The notes under the pieces: generated by a model
What the model saw: only the letters and a program-made list of their open reading frames with translations
What the model was told of the DNA's origin: nothing
The model's database searches: none
Program-made: the position numbers and the translations under genes
Shown here: positions 43,594 through 54,089 of the stretch, in pieces
Layout: each line of letters opens with the position of its first letter
Numbering within the stretch: the first letter of the stretch is position 1
DNA from: Pomphorhynchus laevis
Taxonomy: Eukaryota; Acanthocephala; Palaeacanthocephala; Echinorhynchida; Pomphorhynchidae
DNA length: 64,000 nucleotides
Assembly (NCBI GenBank): GCA_012934845.2
Contig: WNNJ02003682.1
Coordinates: 1 to 64,000 of the forward strand
Reading direction: 5' to 3'

Positions 43594-43985
43594 AACAAAT
43601 TAAATCAGCTAACTGAGTCTACGTATTGTTATATAATTATAAAATAAACAAAACATAATAATGCTAAATCAAAATTTAATAATTAAATAATAAAATTAAT
43701 AATTGTTTTTAGATTTTCTATAATTTAAATCAAGTTAAAAAATAAAAATAAAAAATAAATATAAAATTTAAAATAAACGTCATTTTTATGAATTGACTAA
43801 TAAATAACAGACGTTGTATCAGAATAAGAAATTAGAGGTCATCAGGAGGAACTGCTATGCTATCAGGTTTCGGCCCCTAACTCCTCTACCCAACATAGCA
43901 GCGGGGCCAAATACATGCTAATGATGTATTTCCTCTGAAATAACTATCTAGTATCTTATTCTAATGCAAAGTATATTATTTATTA
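43594..43985 (-). repeat. Family D repeat copy 2 (best copy)
   Basis: About 390 bp, downstream of the C-terminus of PLE remnant 2 on the minus strand, hence probably its terminal repeat. Most of it reappears inverted at 49040-49345. It contains the hammerhead-like box at 43832-43901 and ends with AATGATGTATTTCCTCTGA shared with copy 1. Confidence 0.8.
43832..43901 (-). ncRNA. Hammerhead-like motif, family D (rotated order)
   Basis: The minus strand reads CTGCTATG (43901 to 43894), TT, GGGT, A, GAGG (43886 to 43883), AG, TTAGGGG, CC, GAAA (43871 to 43868), ACC..., CATAGCAG (43859 to 43852), TT, CCTC, CTGATGA (43845 to 43839), CCTCTAA. Helix I is CCTC/GAGG, helix II TTAGGGG/CCTCTAA (one wobble, two extra C), helix III ACC/GGT plus CATAGCAG/CTGCTATG. 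The order III'-I', II'-III, I-II is the family A order rotated by one strand. Confidence 0.5.
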
Positions 43986-44560
43986 TCCATCCATAAAAAT
44001 TTGCCACTTAAGAGTTTAAATTTATTCTTTATATTATTGTGTTGATTTATATATTTTACTATTTTCTGCTTGATGTTATTTTTATAGTAACCTAGTTTAA
44101 AATATGTATCTATTAAATTATTTAAATGATTTTGAAGAAAGCCAATATCATTACATATTGTCGCAATTCTTAAAATTTCATTATTTAATGTATTATATTT
44201 TATATTATATGGTATGCATGAATGCTCATGCAAAACTATGTTTTATGTAAATTTAAAAATGCTATCTTTACGATATAAATTAAAAGTAGTTTCAATTGAT
44301 GTTTATTTAAAGCTAATATCATGATATATACTTTCTTTATCATTAATATTGGTTTTATTAAGAATAAGGCTACCTGGATAAATTTGTTCGCTTATTGAAT
44401 AAAAATTGCTAGAATTAAATACACATATATCATCAATATATCGAAACACATATTTAATATCTTTATATAATTTATAAAATTATATAAAATTTCTCTAACC
44501 ATATCATTGTGGTTAGATATGGTGAAGTATCTTTCAATCGAACACCATATTGATATGACA
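43976..44560 (-). pseudogene. PLE (YWxPKLxK group) remnant 2, C-terminal RT half
   Basis: The minus strand reads DIKYVFRYIDDICVFNSSNF (motif C as YIDD), QIYPGSLILNKTN, FNLYRKDSIFKF, HEHSCIPYNIKYNTLNNEILRIATIC and LIDTYFKLGYYKNNIKQKIVKY. This matches the known order of the group (RYxDD, YPxxLxL, YDKRDxFxF, SNIP, QLxRxARIC). The open piece is 43976-44233. The protein ends without a C-terminal GIY-YIG domain. Confidence 0.68.
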
Positions 44561-46560
44561 AAATTTTAGCGAAGAAATCTTCTCACCAGATAACAAGTTT
44601 CAAACTAGTCTCTTGAAAAGGACTATTGCAACAGTCGAAAATTTGTGAACAATAATTTTCTTTTTCTATTTCTCTCGATGTTTAAAAAGGCATGAACAAT
44701 TAAATAGCATATCTACGTATCATTGGACAAGTCTCAAAATATTATTTATATCTCAATTTTGTGTATTGATCTCAAGGCATCAAAACTTAAAAATATGTTC
44801 TGGATCTTAAAACATTGGTTAATGTAGAGCAAGGAAATATTTATTGTATAAAATTTCAATAAAATTTTAAACCAGAATCAAAAATGATAAGATTAACAGC
44901 GAGCAAAAACAATTAATTTAAATAAAAACACATTTTCACTAACGCGAGTTCTGTTATTAAATAGATATTGTTGCTTATGCGGTAAATAAGGAATTTAATC
45001 TAAAAAGATCTTGCCAGTTATTCGACTTAGTTAATTCCTATTTATAGAAATCGATAATAGAAATTTTACAAGAATCGATGATAGACAATTTACAAGTCGA
45101 TAATAGAAAATTTACAGGAATCGATAATAGATAGATTTGTCAACTGATATCATTGACAAAAATTATCCCATACATCGAAATTAATATTGACAATAAATAT
45201 TGATTTTTTAACTATTTAAATTTGATTTAATTTTAAATTAAAAAATTTAGTTTAAATTATATACGATACTATTCACTACGTATTTATCGTAAATTAATAT
45301 TTATACGAAAATATTTCGTAAATTGATTGTTTGTTGGTTATTCATTAATGCTCGTCAATGGAAGGTTATTCAATTGGGATAAGCACTAGCTCATATTTTC
45401 AATTTCTCATTTTCGCTTTCATTCGATTCCTAATTACCATCTCCCTTTCCTATCACATTTCTGAACTATTTAGCCTACTACATTTTACATTCTACGTTCA
45501 TATACACCTTCTTTCGGTCGTTTTGTCTCTCTGCCCTTACCTATTTTATCCACCTCAGTCTTTTTGCCCCTTTATCCCCCTTTTAAATTTTATTTTTTGA
45601 TCCGTTTTTTTTTCTATCCATTACCATTCCCCATTTACCTCCATTGTTTTCTTTTTTCTTTTTCTTCTATTTAAATTTTTATAAATGTTAATTTGCATCA
45701 ACTACTCTATTTTGAAAAATAGAAATATTACAATTATTATTAAATGTGGAATTATTCTGGAGGGGGACCAACCAAACATAAGTTTATTTTTATATTTCGC
45801 TAGCTATTGCTAGTGAAAAGCACAAAAGGATTAGTTCAAATTTGTTCAATTCGTTCAAATTTATTCAATTTGTCCAAATTTTTATCGATTTTTCTTTCTC
45901 GTCAAAGAAATTCGAATAGAGATAATAACTACCGATCACAGTCATGTTGTTGCAACATTGGATTTTATTCCTTGTTTCTTAACGTGTTTAATGTCGAACT
46001 TTTGTCACTTGATTATAAAAGAGAACAGCAAAATTAGAACTGAAGTTTGCGTTATTCTATTTTGTTCTCGTTTACTCCAAGAAATAACAACGCTTTTCCT
46101 TAAACATGTACTAATAATAAAGATGTGTTACACATTTTACATGAAGGCACTGTGCATCTATGCAGTGGATTTTGTTATATTATAACGGTAATTGTTTTTC
46201 ACAACCAAACTTAGTATTTATGTAGCGGAAGAATGTATTAAGAGCATAAGATGCAAATCCCAAAAATGGATTAGCATATCAGTACGACATCTAATCCGAG
46301 TTTTATTTTCTCAAAAAAGATAAATAATGACGCCGTAGTGACGATTTCTATTTTGACTGGTTATGTCTGCATTTTTTCAGCTAACATTTACTTTTCTAGT
46401 AATTTTGACATGTCTAACATAAAGCCAACTTAGAAACCAATGCTATCACCAGAATTATTAGATATTTCGTTTTTACAAGTAAAATGGCTTTTAATATTCG
46501 ACAATTCTTCCATGATATTTTACGCCATAAAAAATTGAAAAAAAAAAGAAATTTATTTTT
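44561..46560. other. AT-rich spacer without recognised genes
   Basis: Includes a run of AATCGATAATAGA-type units (45045-45140) and a pyrimidine-rich stretch (45400-45660). Frames at 45358, 45807 and 45958 have no family resemblance. Confidence 0.35.
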
Positions 46561-46579
46561 AAAAAAGAATTTTTATAAG

Positions 46580-46960
46580 TCAGTGCATTTTTATGAACTG
46601 ATTAATTGATTATATACAATGCTTTAGAATAAAACTTAAAACTCATTAGAGGAACTGCTATGTTATCAGGTTTCGGTGCTCATTCCTCGACCCAACATAG
46701 CAGCGAGCCAAATACGTGTTAATAACGCTTTGATGAAATTTGATTATTCATAAAAATTGACTTTATTTTAAATTTCAATTTTTATGTTAACTTGATATAA
46801 GTTATATAATATTATAACAATTATTTATTATATAATTATTAAATTTTGATTTATTCATTTAACATTATTATTTTTATTTATTTATTTTTCATTTTTTAAT
46901 TATATTAAATACATGGACTCAGTTAGCTGATTTGATCTAGTAATATCTTATTATAATACA
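46580..46960. repeat. Family D repeat copy 3, internally inverted
   Basis: 46580-46735 has the D box in minus orientation (GGAACTGCTATGTTATCAGGTTTCGG, with GTC rather than GTA before GAGG on the minus strand). 46736-46960 is the AT-rich half of D in plus orientation, ending ATGGACTCAGTTAGCTGATTTGAT. The two halves therefore meet head-to-head near 46740. Confidence 0.7.
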
Positions 46961-46979
46961 GAGTATATTATTTATTACC

Positions 46980-47760
46980 CATTCAAAAAATTTTCAGCTT
47001 ATTCTAATACTTTGATGATTTATATAATTTACAATTATCTGCTTAATGTTATCTTTATAGTATAGTTTAGAATATGTATCAATTACATTGCTTAAATGAT
47101 TTTGAAGAAAACCAATAACCTTACTTAGTACGCTTTACTAAACTAGTACAAAGCGTACGAACATCGTAAGTATTTATATTTTAAAAATTTATCTCTTTTC
47201 TGTGTTCTAATAATTCTTTTTTTGTTATTGATACTGAAAACGTGCTTATATGAGTATTTATTTCAATTATCTTACAATATTTTTAAAAGTGTGCTCTAAT
47301 TACTTCTTGTATTTAATTGATATTAAGAATAAGAGGTTTTAATGTACATTTAAAAGCATTACATATGAACTAGGTTTTATTAGATTTTTATGTAATTTTA
47401 TATTCCCATATAAAATATGTATCTTTTTATTATCTGATTCAATTTTTATACCCTTCTTATCCATTATAGAACAGTGACTTGTAAGAATTGTTTCCAAGCT
47501 TAACTCACTACGTTCATATGTTGTGTTTACATTTAAATCATTAGAATTAACCTCTTTCATTAGTATATCATAATAAAGTTTTTTTTGCATATGAAGACAA
47601 AGTTATTACTAGCTTTATCAATTGTTATTATATAGTTATCCTTTAATTTTTTAATAAGTGAGTTTTGAATACATTTCTTTAATAATTTTACTGATACTCT
47701 TATAATTGTTTGTATTTTATATTTTATTTTTATAAAATTTTTCTTTTTATATTTCATTTT
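46980..47760 (-). pseudogene. PLE (YWxPKLxK group) remnant 3
   Basis: 47339-47590 (LYYDILMKEVNSNDLNVN, SLETILTSHCSIMDKKGIK, ILYGNIKLHKN) is a close relative of the copy at 40897-41277. It continues upstream into 47560-47757 (KLKDNYIITIDKASNNFVFI). Broken by stops. Confidence 0.65.
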
Positions 47761-48180
47761 ATATTTTTATCTGATATATTTATGTATATTATATATAATA
47801 AATATTAACTAATATATTATAAATAGATTGTTCACTGATTGGTTTCTGTTATTAATTAGTGAATAGAGTGATGTAAAAAAATATTCTATTTAAATATAGA
47901 ATTTTCGATCGTTACCTGCTATCATCACTTGCTTCGTCAGGAGAAATATAATTTATTCTGAAGATAGCAGTTGACTAGTAATACATAAGAAAAAATATAC
48001 TAATAATATTTAAGTTAAAATAAAATATAAAAAGAAAAAGAAAAAAAATATAATAAAAGTAAAACAAAATAACAAATAATATATAAATATATATTAAATA
48101 TTAATATAATATATATTTGTTTATATATATCGAAATTTCCATAGTAATATTTCGATTTTCAATTACCATTCTGTATATAT
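47761..48180. other. AT-rich spacer
   Basis: TA-rich; no gene recognised. Confidence 0.35.
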
Positions 48181-48181
48181 A

Positions 48182-48640
48182 GACTTGAAGATAATCTTGC
48201 AATAATCATCCTTGTGTTGAACCCTTCTAAACTGTGGTAGAGGATCTATAAGCACTCTCAAAATCTGGATCCTAGTGATAAGCTCAATAATCAAAAACCG
48301 GTCTAGGGATTTGATTGTGGCTGAACTGATGGTTTCCAATACCAGTAATGTCAATTTCCCTCGTTTACTTATTAGTACCACTATAATGTTGTTTCGCTTT
48401 GCGATCGAAGAACAGGCTTTAATAATATTTCTATAATATACTACCGAATCACTTTTGTGATCGCATGTGGACTTGAAGGTTGTCTTGTAATAATCATCCT
48501 TGTGGTGAATCCATCTAAATTGTGGTGGAGGATCATTAAACACTCTTAAAATCTAGACCCTACTGATGAAGCTCAATAAGCAGAAATCCTTATGGGGATT
48601 TGATTGCTGTTGGATTGTGATGGTTTGCAATACCCAGGTT
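48182..48640. repeat. Family E tandem repeat, 288-bp period, about 1.6 copies
   Basis: GACTTGAAGATAATCTTGC at 48182 recurs as GACTTGAAGGTTGTCTTGT at 48470, and similarity continues for about 170 bases. The unit contains CTGATGA and GAAA strings, but I could not build a helix I (see rejected items). Confidence 0.6.
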
Positions 48641-49039
48641 TATCCGTTTATCTCGTTTTCTTATTAGTAACGCCTGCATGTGTGTTTTCAATGCTCTTTC
48701 ACCATCATCCATAATAAAATAACCCATAAGAATCGCGTTTGTATCAGTCCACAGGAAATACGTAAAATACGATGAAATAATTGTTTAAATTGATCGATGG
48801 GGATTTATATCCCTAACTTTTTCAACAACTGAAGTAAAAGAATCATATGCACATATGCTAATTCAATGCGTGGCTCACAAAAAGTCTTCTAAAGTCAATA
48901 TTCATATAATTAATTTGTTAAATTAATAAGATTTCGAATCAGCCAAGTATTGGCTCACTCATCATATATGTGCATGTGTGCTACAAGAAAATCATTAACA
49001 ATATAATTTGACAATAATTACGATTTTTTAAAATCGTAT
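48641..49039. other. Spacer
   Basis: No gene or element recognised. Confidence 0.3.
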
Positions 49040-49345
49040 GTTCATATTGGGTAGAGGAGTTAGATGCTAAAACCTGATAGCATAGCAGTTCCTCCTGATG
49101 ACCTCTAATTCTTATGCTGATACAACGTCTGTTATTTATATTAGTCAATTCACAAAAATGACGTTTATTTTAAATTTCATTTTTATTTATTTTAACTTGA
49201 GCTAAATTATAAAAAATCTTAAAACAATTATTTATTTTATTATTTAATTATTAAATTTTGATTTAGCATTATTATGTTTTGTTTATTTTATAATTATATT
49301 AAATACATAGACTCAGTTAGCTGATTTGATTTAAAAATTAAATAA
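49040..49345 (+). repeat. Family D repeat copy 4, inverted relative to copy 2
   Basis: A near match to the reverse complement of 43594-43905. The box keeps CCTC-CTGATGA-CCTCTAA and GGGTAGAGGAGTTAG, but the GAAA string reads TAAA, so this copy of the motif is probably dead. Confidence 0.8.
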
Positions 49346-49744
49346 TATTTATTGAAAACAATTATCACAGCAACCTAGGAGCATGATCTAATATTGGCTG
49401 TAACACATTATTTAGACAAAAAGAAAGAAATACAATGTCATTGTCGCAATTTCAATAAGCTCCTGAATTTTCCAATTGAGCTGATGTTGATCGTCGAAGC
49501 AGGAAGGATATTTTACACGTTAGCGATGAGATCTTTTATAGTAGGAAAACTCTTACGTTAGCTATAGTGTGTGCCTAATCATTAGTCTGTGCCCTCGTAG
49601 TCAGTCGTAGAAACTTGTTGCTCTCTATTACCTTTCAAGTAATAGATGTCATGATGAATAGTGCCAGTCATACGTACACAAGCTCAGCATCTAACAGCGA
49701 TCTCTCAATAGTATACACTTTTATCAGCGAAGTCGTTTGTTTTT
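49346..49744. other. Spacer
   Basis: Nothing recognised. Confidence 0.3.
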
Positions 49745-52700
49745 AAATAAATAAAGATTTTCTTAAATTACAGAACCATCGTCAAAGAGAAAAACAAACT
49801 AAGTTAAAAATAAATCATCCGCAACTCTATCTTAGACATACATGCTTGAATCTACATATCCTCTGCAACAGTGTCACGGCGTCAGATCCATAGGGATCTA
49901 CCCCCCCCCGACCGCACCAGCGTGTCGCCGTCCAACTGAACTATTCGGGGTATCTCACCTCATAAGAGTTCGGTCGAGGCGGACTATGGTCGATAATCTC
50001 GAGATGAAGAACTTGAGAAACCTTGGTCTTTGCTACGGTGGACGTTCTCCAGAGAAGAAGACTAATTCTGAGATAGCCCAAGTACCCCAAAAGCGTACTT
50101 GGGGTTTCCCATTCAATGACATATGTTGGGTCCGTTTCAGAGCTCACCTAGCTCTCTTCATGATACGTTTAAGTCTATCCAGGTCAGCTTTCGCCGACCA
50201 ATTATCATAACAATAAACCCCAGATATTTTAATCGACTCGTGAAGATGGGGAGTGGTTGAGGTTGCAAAATGGAAGAGAGTGTAGAGAGTGCTAGTCTCT
50301 TAAGTTTCTCTTCTGTTGCAAAAGCGCCATGAAAGATTACCACCTGCGATTTTTCATAGTTTAGAATAAGAATGGATGGGGATAACTGATTTTTTAATCT
50401 TAAAAAGAATCGGCTGATGTCCGAGACTACATCTTTGCACCTGCGTCCAGAAAACATAGCTGTGGTATCATCAGCATGTAGCACAAGATGTTGATCGCAT
50501 TTGAAAGCCTTGAAGAGAACAGTGGAGCTAGCAAGATATAAGATAGAAGAAAGTGGGGGACCTTGAGGCACACCTGTAATAGGGTAGAATTGTTGTGCAT
50601 CAGGGTCGTCTTCATAGTAGAACCGCTTAGTGTACAGCAATATCTCCATCCTGTTAACAATTCTCGCAGGCAGCCCGAGGGCCCTGAGAGAGGAGATATC
50701 AAAGGGAATGGACATGCGGTCAAATGCAGCGAAAAAGTCAAGAAGAACATCCATATAAAGCTGATGACTGTTATCCTGACAAAGCTGATGTACTTTATCA
50801 ATTGCTGAACGAACCGAGTACCCTTTGACAAACCCATGAAAACTAGGTGGGATTAAGTTACGCCTACTTAAATGGCCGCGGATACTACGCGGAAGCGCTT
50901 TTTCGTAGATAAATATGTTAGAGTTTGAATCGAAATGGGCCGCAGGCCTTTAGGACATAAGACTGGACTAATCTTCGGTAAGAAAATTCTACAAATAATA
51001 TTGATGCTAATAATATTATTGATGTTAATAATAATATTGATGCTAATAATATTCTACTATATCGAATGGCGATTATAGAAGCATTATGACGGCTACTTCA
51101 CAAATACGGTCCAGAAGGTCACGGTCTTTGTAAATTTCCCCTGATCGGATGTAGACATTGGCTATGCTAATGCATTTACTGTTCTTTAACAAGTGATATA
51201 ACTAAACAGGAAAGGGCTGGACACGAGCAATTTAGTAAGATAGATGACCTTAAGGAGCATTTAACTCGGGTTAGAAGATCTTGAGAAGAAGAGAAGTGTG
51301 GAGGGGCTACGTACGGAGTAGAGTGGTTGTTTATGTGCTTTGGGATAAATCGAGTAATATCTTGGGAAGACGGATAGACTGCGTCTCCTTAAGGACTATA
51401 ACATCTGCATCGCTACCAAATAGAAGCCTAAGGGCCGAAGCACCTGCCGAATTCCACTGGAGAATATTCAATGAAAAATGCTCTAGAATACTTTTCATTG
51501 CGTTAGTGATACCAGAGGGACGCCCACCACATAGTCGGAACCAAAGGAGGAAAGGTAGCCCTTTCCGCTTCCGGTCACGACAGGTGATGCCACTCGCCAG
51601 CGGGCATTGTCTTCATCTTCCTTTGAGTTGGCCGCCAATTCCCATAATTGATTTTTTTCTCGCCAGCTTGAGAGGAGCTAATCTGTGTAACGAACAAAAC
51701 CTCTTTTTCGATTTTGGGCATTTTCTGGTAGTGGTCATGGCATATGAAGTAGGGTGCTAAATCTCATTGAACTTAGACACCATACCCATAATTATCCCTT
51801 CCATCTGATCCATTGCAGCTTGATGCTTGGCATCAATGAGTTTAAGAATATCTGTGTCGGTCAATTTGTTGTTAGATGTAATTTGTGACATACATGCATT
51901 CGCGAAGTTTGCCGGTTTTCTTTGAGTTACATATTGTCTCTTTTTGCATGCTTTGAAAACGCTACATTTGCGGGACCATGCGGGGTATTCTCCCCCGAAA
52001 TTTGTGCAATGTGGACCCTGGACGCATCTTTCTGAGTGCTCTTCAGAATTCCCATATACACCACAAGTACGTAGAAGTCTACAACCAGACTCCAAATGCC
52101 CCATTGATGGCATCTGTTGCAATGGGGGTATGCCAATGAATCAGTGTCAATTAGTAAAAATGATAAATTATACCTCGTAAAGAGGTTACTGATTTAGTGA
52201 CATATAAAGCCTCGTCTACCGACGTATAAAAAATGCCACAGGAATAGGGTGGCCATTTTCCCTGTGATGAGACGTATGTTCTTAACATGATAGTACCTTT
52301 TAAGGGCAATAATATCTGCATCAGAAAGAAATGTTGGGATTTTGGAAATTTTTAGTTGCTTTTATCGGTCTAAGCGAGACCGAACCTGAATCTGTAAGGT
52401 TTTTTTGAAGAAGTTTAAGTATTCATTTGCCAAAACGGAAGAGCAGAAGGATATTCTGATTCCTGTTTCCAAGTATTTTATAGAATTGAAGATCACCCTT
52501 CCTTTATACTGCTCCGAGAATTTTCTCAGTAACTTGCCAAATAATTTATTCCTTTCTAATGGCTTCAGTAAATCAATACAGGTAAGGTTCGCTCATTTTG
52601 GCACAGGGGAGAGATCCCCCTCTTTGCTAGAGTCAAAATTGAAAGGCAAAACTGCACTTACCTTGAGTTCATCATTTGTGATTTCAGAAATTTGCATTTT

Positions 52701-52780
52701 CGAGAGTTCCTTCGATGTTCCGATATTGCTTGTCATCGCACTGTGTTTCTTCATCGTTTGTTTTTGACAAATCGCAATGA
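49745..52780 (-). pseudogene. F2 copy 3, full-span but internally deleted and dead
   Basis: The minus strand has ORF1 remnants (52593-52949 MTSNIGTSKELSKM...; 51757-52122 with LTDTDILKLIDAKHQAAMDQ) and an endonuclease start near 51480 (LQWNSAGASALRLL). An internal deletion near 51060-51090 joins the endonuclease to the RT. RT pieces are at 50158-50754 (VPQGPPLSSILYL, motif C as HADD instead of YADD), with the C-terminus to 49860. The 3' UTR ends AAAATCTTTATTTATTT near 49745. The RT start carries an expanded repeat of TTATTAGCATCAATA at 50990-51055. Confidence 0.82.
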
Positions 52781-52830
52781 AAGCGCAATATAGTTGTTTG
52801 TCGCAATATTTTCGTATATGATCAAAAAAA

Positions 52831-53917
52831 ATGTGCAACGAGAAAGCGTGTGTTGGAAGTTCAAAGAACTCTACTATCACAGCAAAATTCAACGAAAATG
52901 AGCTAGTAATGGACAGTTCATCTAACAAAGATAAGTTATCTTCAACCAAAATGGAATCTGTGAGTAACGATTTTTGTTAGCATGTTGACGGGGTACTACC
53001 CCCGTCCCATAACTACTGAATCTTTGTGTGATAAAAATACTTAAGCCAATGGAAAAGCACAATTATTTCAAAATATTCTTGAAAACTTTCGTAAATATAC
53101 ATGAGAACAGGGTGATATTTAACAATGTGAAGTTTTATGACTCTTTCATTAGAATCTCTTTTTCAACCCCTAATTATCTAAAAGAATATATGGTTTTCTT
53201 TTCTGAAAATTACAGTAACATCGGTTCTATAGAAATAAAACCAATCATGTCCACTCTAAAAATAATTAATTTCCCTCCTCAATTGGAGGAGGACTTTAAT
53301 TTGTTGAACAATAAATTTACAATAAGCAACATAAGACAACTCAAGGGGAGGGACGGCTCATCCCTCCCAATCGCCTTTTGTTCGGCGGAAATGAGCCATG
53401 CCAGATTATTATCGAACAACAATAACAACCCCTTTATGGGATATAATTTGAAATTCGTATTAATAGACGAGGATAATCTAACTTACCCCCACTGTGGCGG
53501 ATGTCATATGTGGGGACACTGGAAGTCCTCATGTGCCTCCCCCAGAAATGCGGGGTTTGCGGACAAGACACTTGCCCAGATTTTGTGGCGGGTATTAAAT
53601 GTTCGGCCCTTGCGATCTGCACTAACTGCAAGCTAAACCACCCAGCGTGGTCAAGGAGATGTAAAGCTTTCAAAGCTTACAAGGCTCTGTTTGTTACTTC
53701 TCCTCCCAGATCCTTTGCTGCAGCTACTAACAAAAATGCTGACTCTGGTAAACTCTCCGATTCTGACATCATCCGTTTGATTGATTATAGCAAACGTTCT
53801 ACATTAGCCTCCATGAAGGAGCTAGTCAAGAATTTGGTTAATTCATTCCTCGGGACGCCAGTTTTCTTGCAACTCCACCAATTCCAGCAACTAAGAAGAG
53901 GGGGCTTCGACCCCTAA
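52831..53917 (+). pseudogene. F2 copy 4 ORF1
   Basis: The N-terminal piece from 52831 (SSKNSTITAKFNENEL) is interrupted by stops near 52978. It then reads 53028-53636 (IKILKPMEKHNYFKIF ... YPHCGGCHMWGHWKSSC), and after a frameshift in the knuckle region 53501-53917 (CGVCGQDTCPDFVAGIKC, CTNCKLNHPAWSRRC, SDSDIIRLIDYSKR). The three-knuckle plan is the same as in copy 1. Confidence 0.8.
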
Positions 53918-54089
53918 AGTTCCACCCTTGAAAATGGGTAAGGTTCTCAAGGGCAGGTCTCAAATGGGAAATGAAGATAGTGTTACCCATGGGGCGTCAC
54001 CTAAGGCTGGGGCTGGTGGTAAGTGGGGCAACCCCCTTACACCTGGCTCATTCTAGGTTGACAGTTCCCAATCCAACTAATTCATCACA

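Noticed and set aside
45358-46185. Frames of 75-80 codons in a pyrimidine-rich stretch
   Set aside because: Composition-driven, hydrophobic and low-complexity; no family resemblance and no supporting signals.
48541-48640. A canonical-order hammerhead candidate in family E: CTGATGA (48563), small GCT/AGC hairpin, GAAA (48583), ATCC/GGAT
   Set aside because: No helix I can be formed between the bases before CTGATGA and those after the possible cleavage site. The first copy of the repeat lacks both core strings.
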